The notes beneath the pieces were generated by a model, which saw nothing but the letters and a program-made list of their open reading frames with translations, was not told where the DNA came from and did no database searches. A stretch of DNA of 64,000 bases from Diacronema lutheri (Eukaryota > Haptophyta > Pavlovophyceae > Pavlovales > Pavlovaceae): positions 620,001 to 684,000 of the forward strand of contig JAGTXO010000004.1 in NCBI GenBank assembly GCA_019448385.1, read 5' to 3'. The position numbers and the translations under genes were made by a program. Below are positions 63,292 through 64,000 of the stretch, piece by piece. The first letter of the stretch is position 1. Each line of letters starts with the position of its first letter.

Positions 63292-64000
63292 ATGCGGCAG
63301 CGCGCCGCCCCGCTGCCGCTCGGATTTGGCGGCGAGGAGGACCCCTGGTACAGGCCGCCTCCCATCGCGAACGATTTGCGAGCAGCTCCGCGGTCGAGCG
63401 CGATCGCGCGCAGGCGCGCGCTGCCGTGCGTTGCCGCCGCCCTGCTCGTCGCCGCCTGCGCCGCGCTGTGGCTCTACCGCGCGCTTCTCGCGGGGCACGC
63501 CCTCTTCACATGCGCGCTTGCGGCGGTGCGCGCGGCGCAGCTGGTCGGGCTGTCGCAACGCACAGTGCCGGAGGAGGCAAGCGCCACGCTTGCGTGCGCT
63601 CGCCGCGTGCTCGGCTCCGCTCGCACCGTGAGCGACGCTATGGACGAGCGCGCCATCGCCGCGCTCGAGCGGTCCGAGAACGGCTCGTGGTGGTGGTTCG
63701 CGCAGCCGAGCTGGTGCACGGTCGAGCGCTCCAACCGCGCGGGTGTGGTCTGGTCGGACGTGCGCGCGCACGGCGTTGCCTCCGCGCCCGCCGTGCTCTG
63801 GCTCGACGGCCTGCGCACGCCGGCCGCGCCCGCGCGCATCGCGTGCCACTGGTCTGCCGCGCTCGACGCGCGCGTCCTCGTGCCCGAGCTGTTGGCGGAG
63901 CAAACGACGAGCCAGCTGATCATGCAGCTGCACCGCGTGCACCGCCGGCTGCACGCCGAGGTCGGCGCTACGCGCACCGCCGTCCTCGCCACCGCGCCCG
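63292..64000 (+). CDS. N-terminal part of a membrane protein (partial)
   Basis: From ATG 63292 the frame is open to the right edge (236 codons). Residues 1-42 are Pro/Arg-rich. A membrane segment (CVAAALLVAACAALWLYRALL) lies at about 46-66. The rest is probably extra-membrane: ACARRVLGSARTVSDAMDE, SWWWFAQPSWCTVERSN, VLWLDGLR, then a helical LIMQLHRVHRRLHAEVG. Third positions are strongly G/C. The family is not recognised. The layout (membrane segment, then soluble domain) fits a type II membrane protein. It is divergent from AFG1. Confidence 0.6.
   Translation, partial: MRQRAAPLPLGFGGEEDPWYRPPPIANDLRAAPRSSAIARRRALPCVAAALLVAACAALWLYRALLAGHALFTCALAAVRAAQLVGLSQRTVPEEASATLACARRVLGSARTVSDAMDERAIAALERSENGSWWWFAQPSWCTVERSNRAGVVWSDVRAHGVASAPAVLWLDGLRTPAAPARIACHWSAALDARVLVPELLAEQTTSQLIMQLHRVHRRLHAEVGATRTAVLATAP

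Overview
This is nuclear DNA of a very GC-rich, gene-dense unicellular eukaryote, most probably an alga with a red-derived secondary plastid (haptophyte- or pelagophyte-like; the sequence alone does not decide). The evidence is: many short spliceosomal introns; eukaryotic genes (Rab1, MCM9, an OCRL/INPP5B-type phosphatase, an EFCAB10-like protein, an RRM-WW-RRM protein); and two proteins that start with a signal-peptide-like presequence, as plastid proteins of such algae do (ribosomal protein L17 and a coiled-coil protein whose presequence ends in an AAFVP motif).

Layout. 1-5.5 kb: end of a membrane-protein gene, an isochorismatase-like hydrolase, a PP2C phosphatase and a DUF1116 (AllG/YlbE-like) protein. 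6.0-10.4 kb: the most unusual locus, a large TnpB/Fanzor-type nuclease gene with a chromodomain in front of the nuclease and a further about 320-codon open frame before that. 10.6-13.0 kb: an inverted repeat with TGTAGGG-like arms, interrupted by a 1.3 kb hAT element with a perfect 8-bp target duplication. 13-15.3 kb: weak, decayed coding and tandem repeats. 15.3-40.7 kb: a dense block with a NicO nickel/cobalt-transporter-like plastid protein, a 9 kb kelch/IPT/filamin-like gene, a PH-PX coiled-coil protein, a methionine aminopeptidase, a plastid-targeted coiled-coil protein, an OCRL-like 5-phosphatase, plastid bL17 and an EFCAB10-like IQ protein. 40.7-49.4 kb: a gene-poor, more AT-rich island with three decayed copies of one repeat family, hairpins and long C/G homopolymers. 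49.5-64 kb: a dense block with a DadA-like oxidoreductase, an RRM-WW-RRM protein, an aldo/keto reductase, MCM9, Rab1, a TPR-DnaJ co-chaperone, an AFG1 ATPase and the start of a membrane-protein gene.

Most gene models were rebuilt by hand from protein-family continuity plus GT-AG sites whose phases agree. Of 29 introns placed this way, 21 begin GTGCG, an unusual 5' splice site, and most end GCGCAG or TGCAG. Several genes are head to head with 24-160 bp between start codons. Because stop codons are rare at this GC content, long antisense open frames are everywhere; they were left out. No rRNA, tRNA or CRISPR array was recognised.
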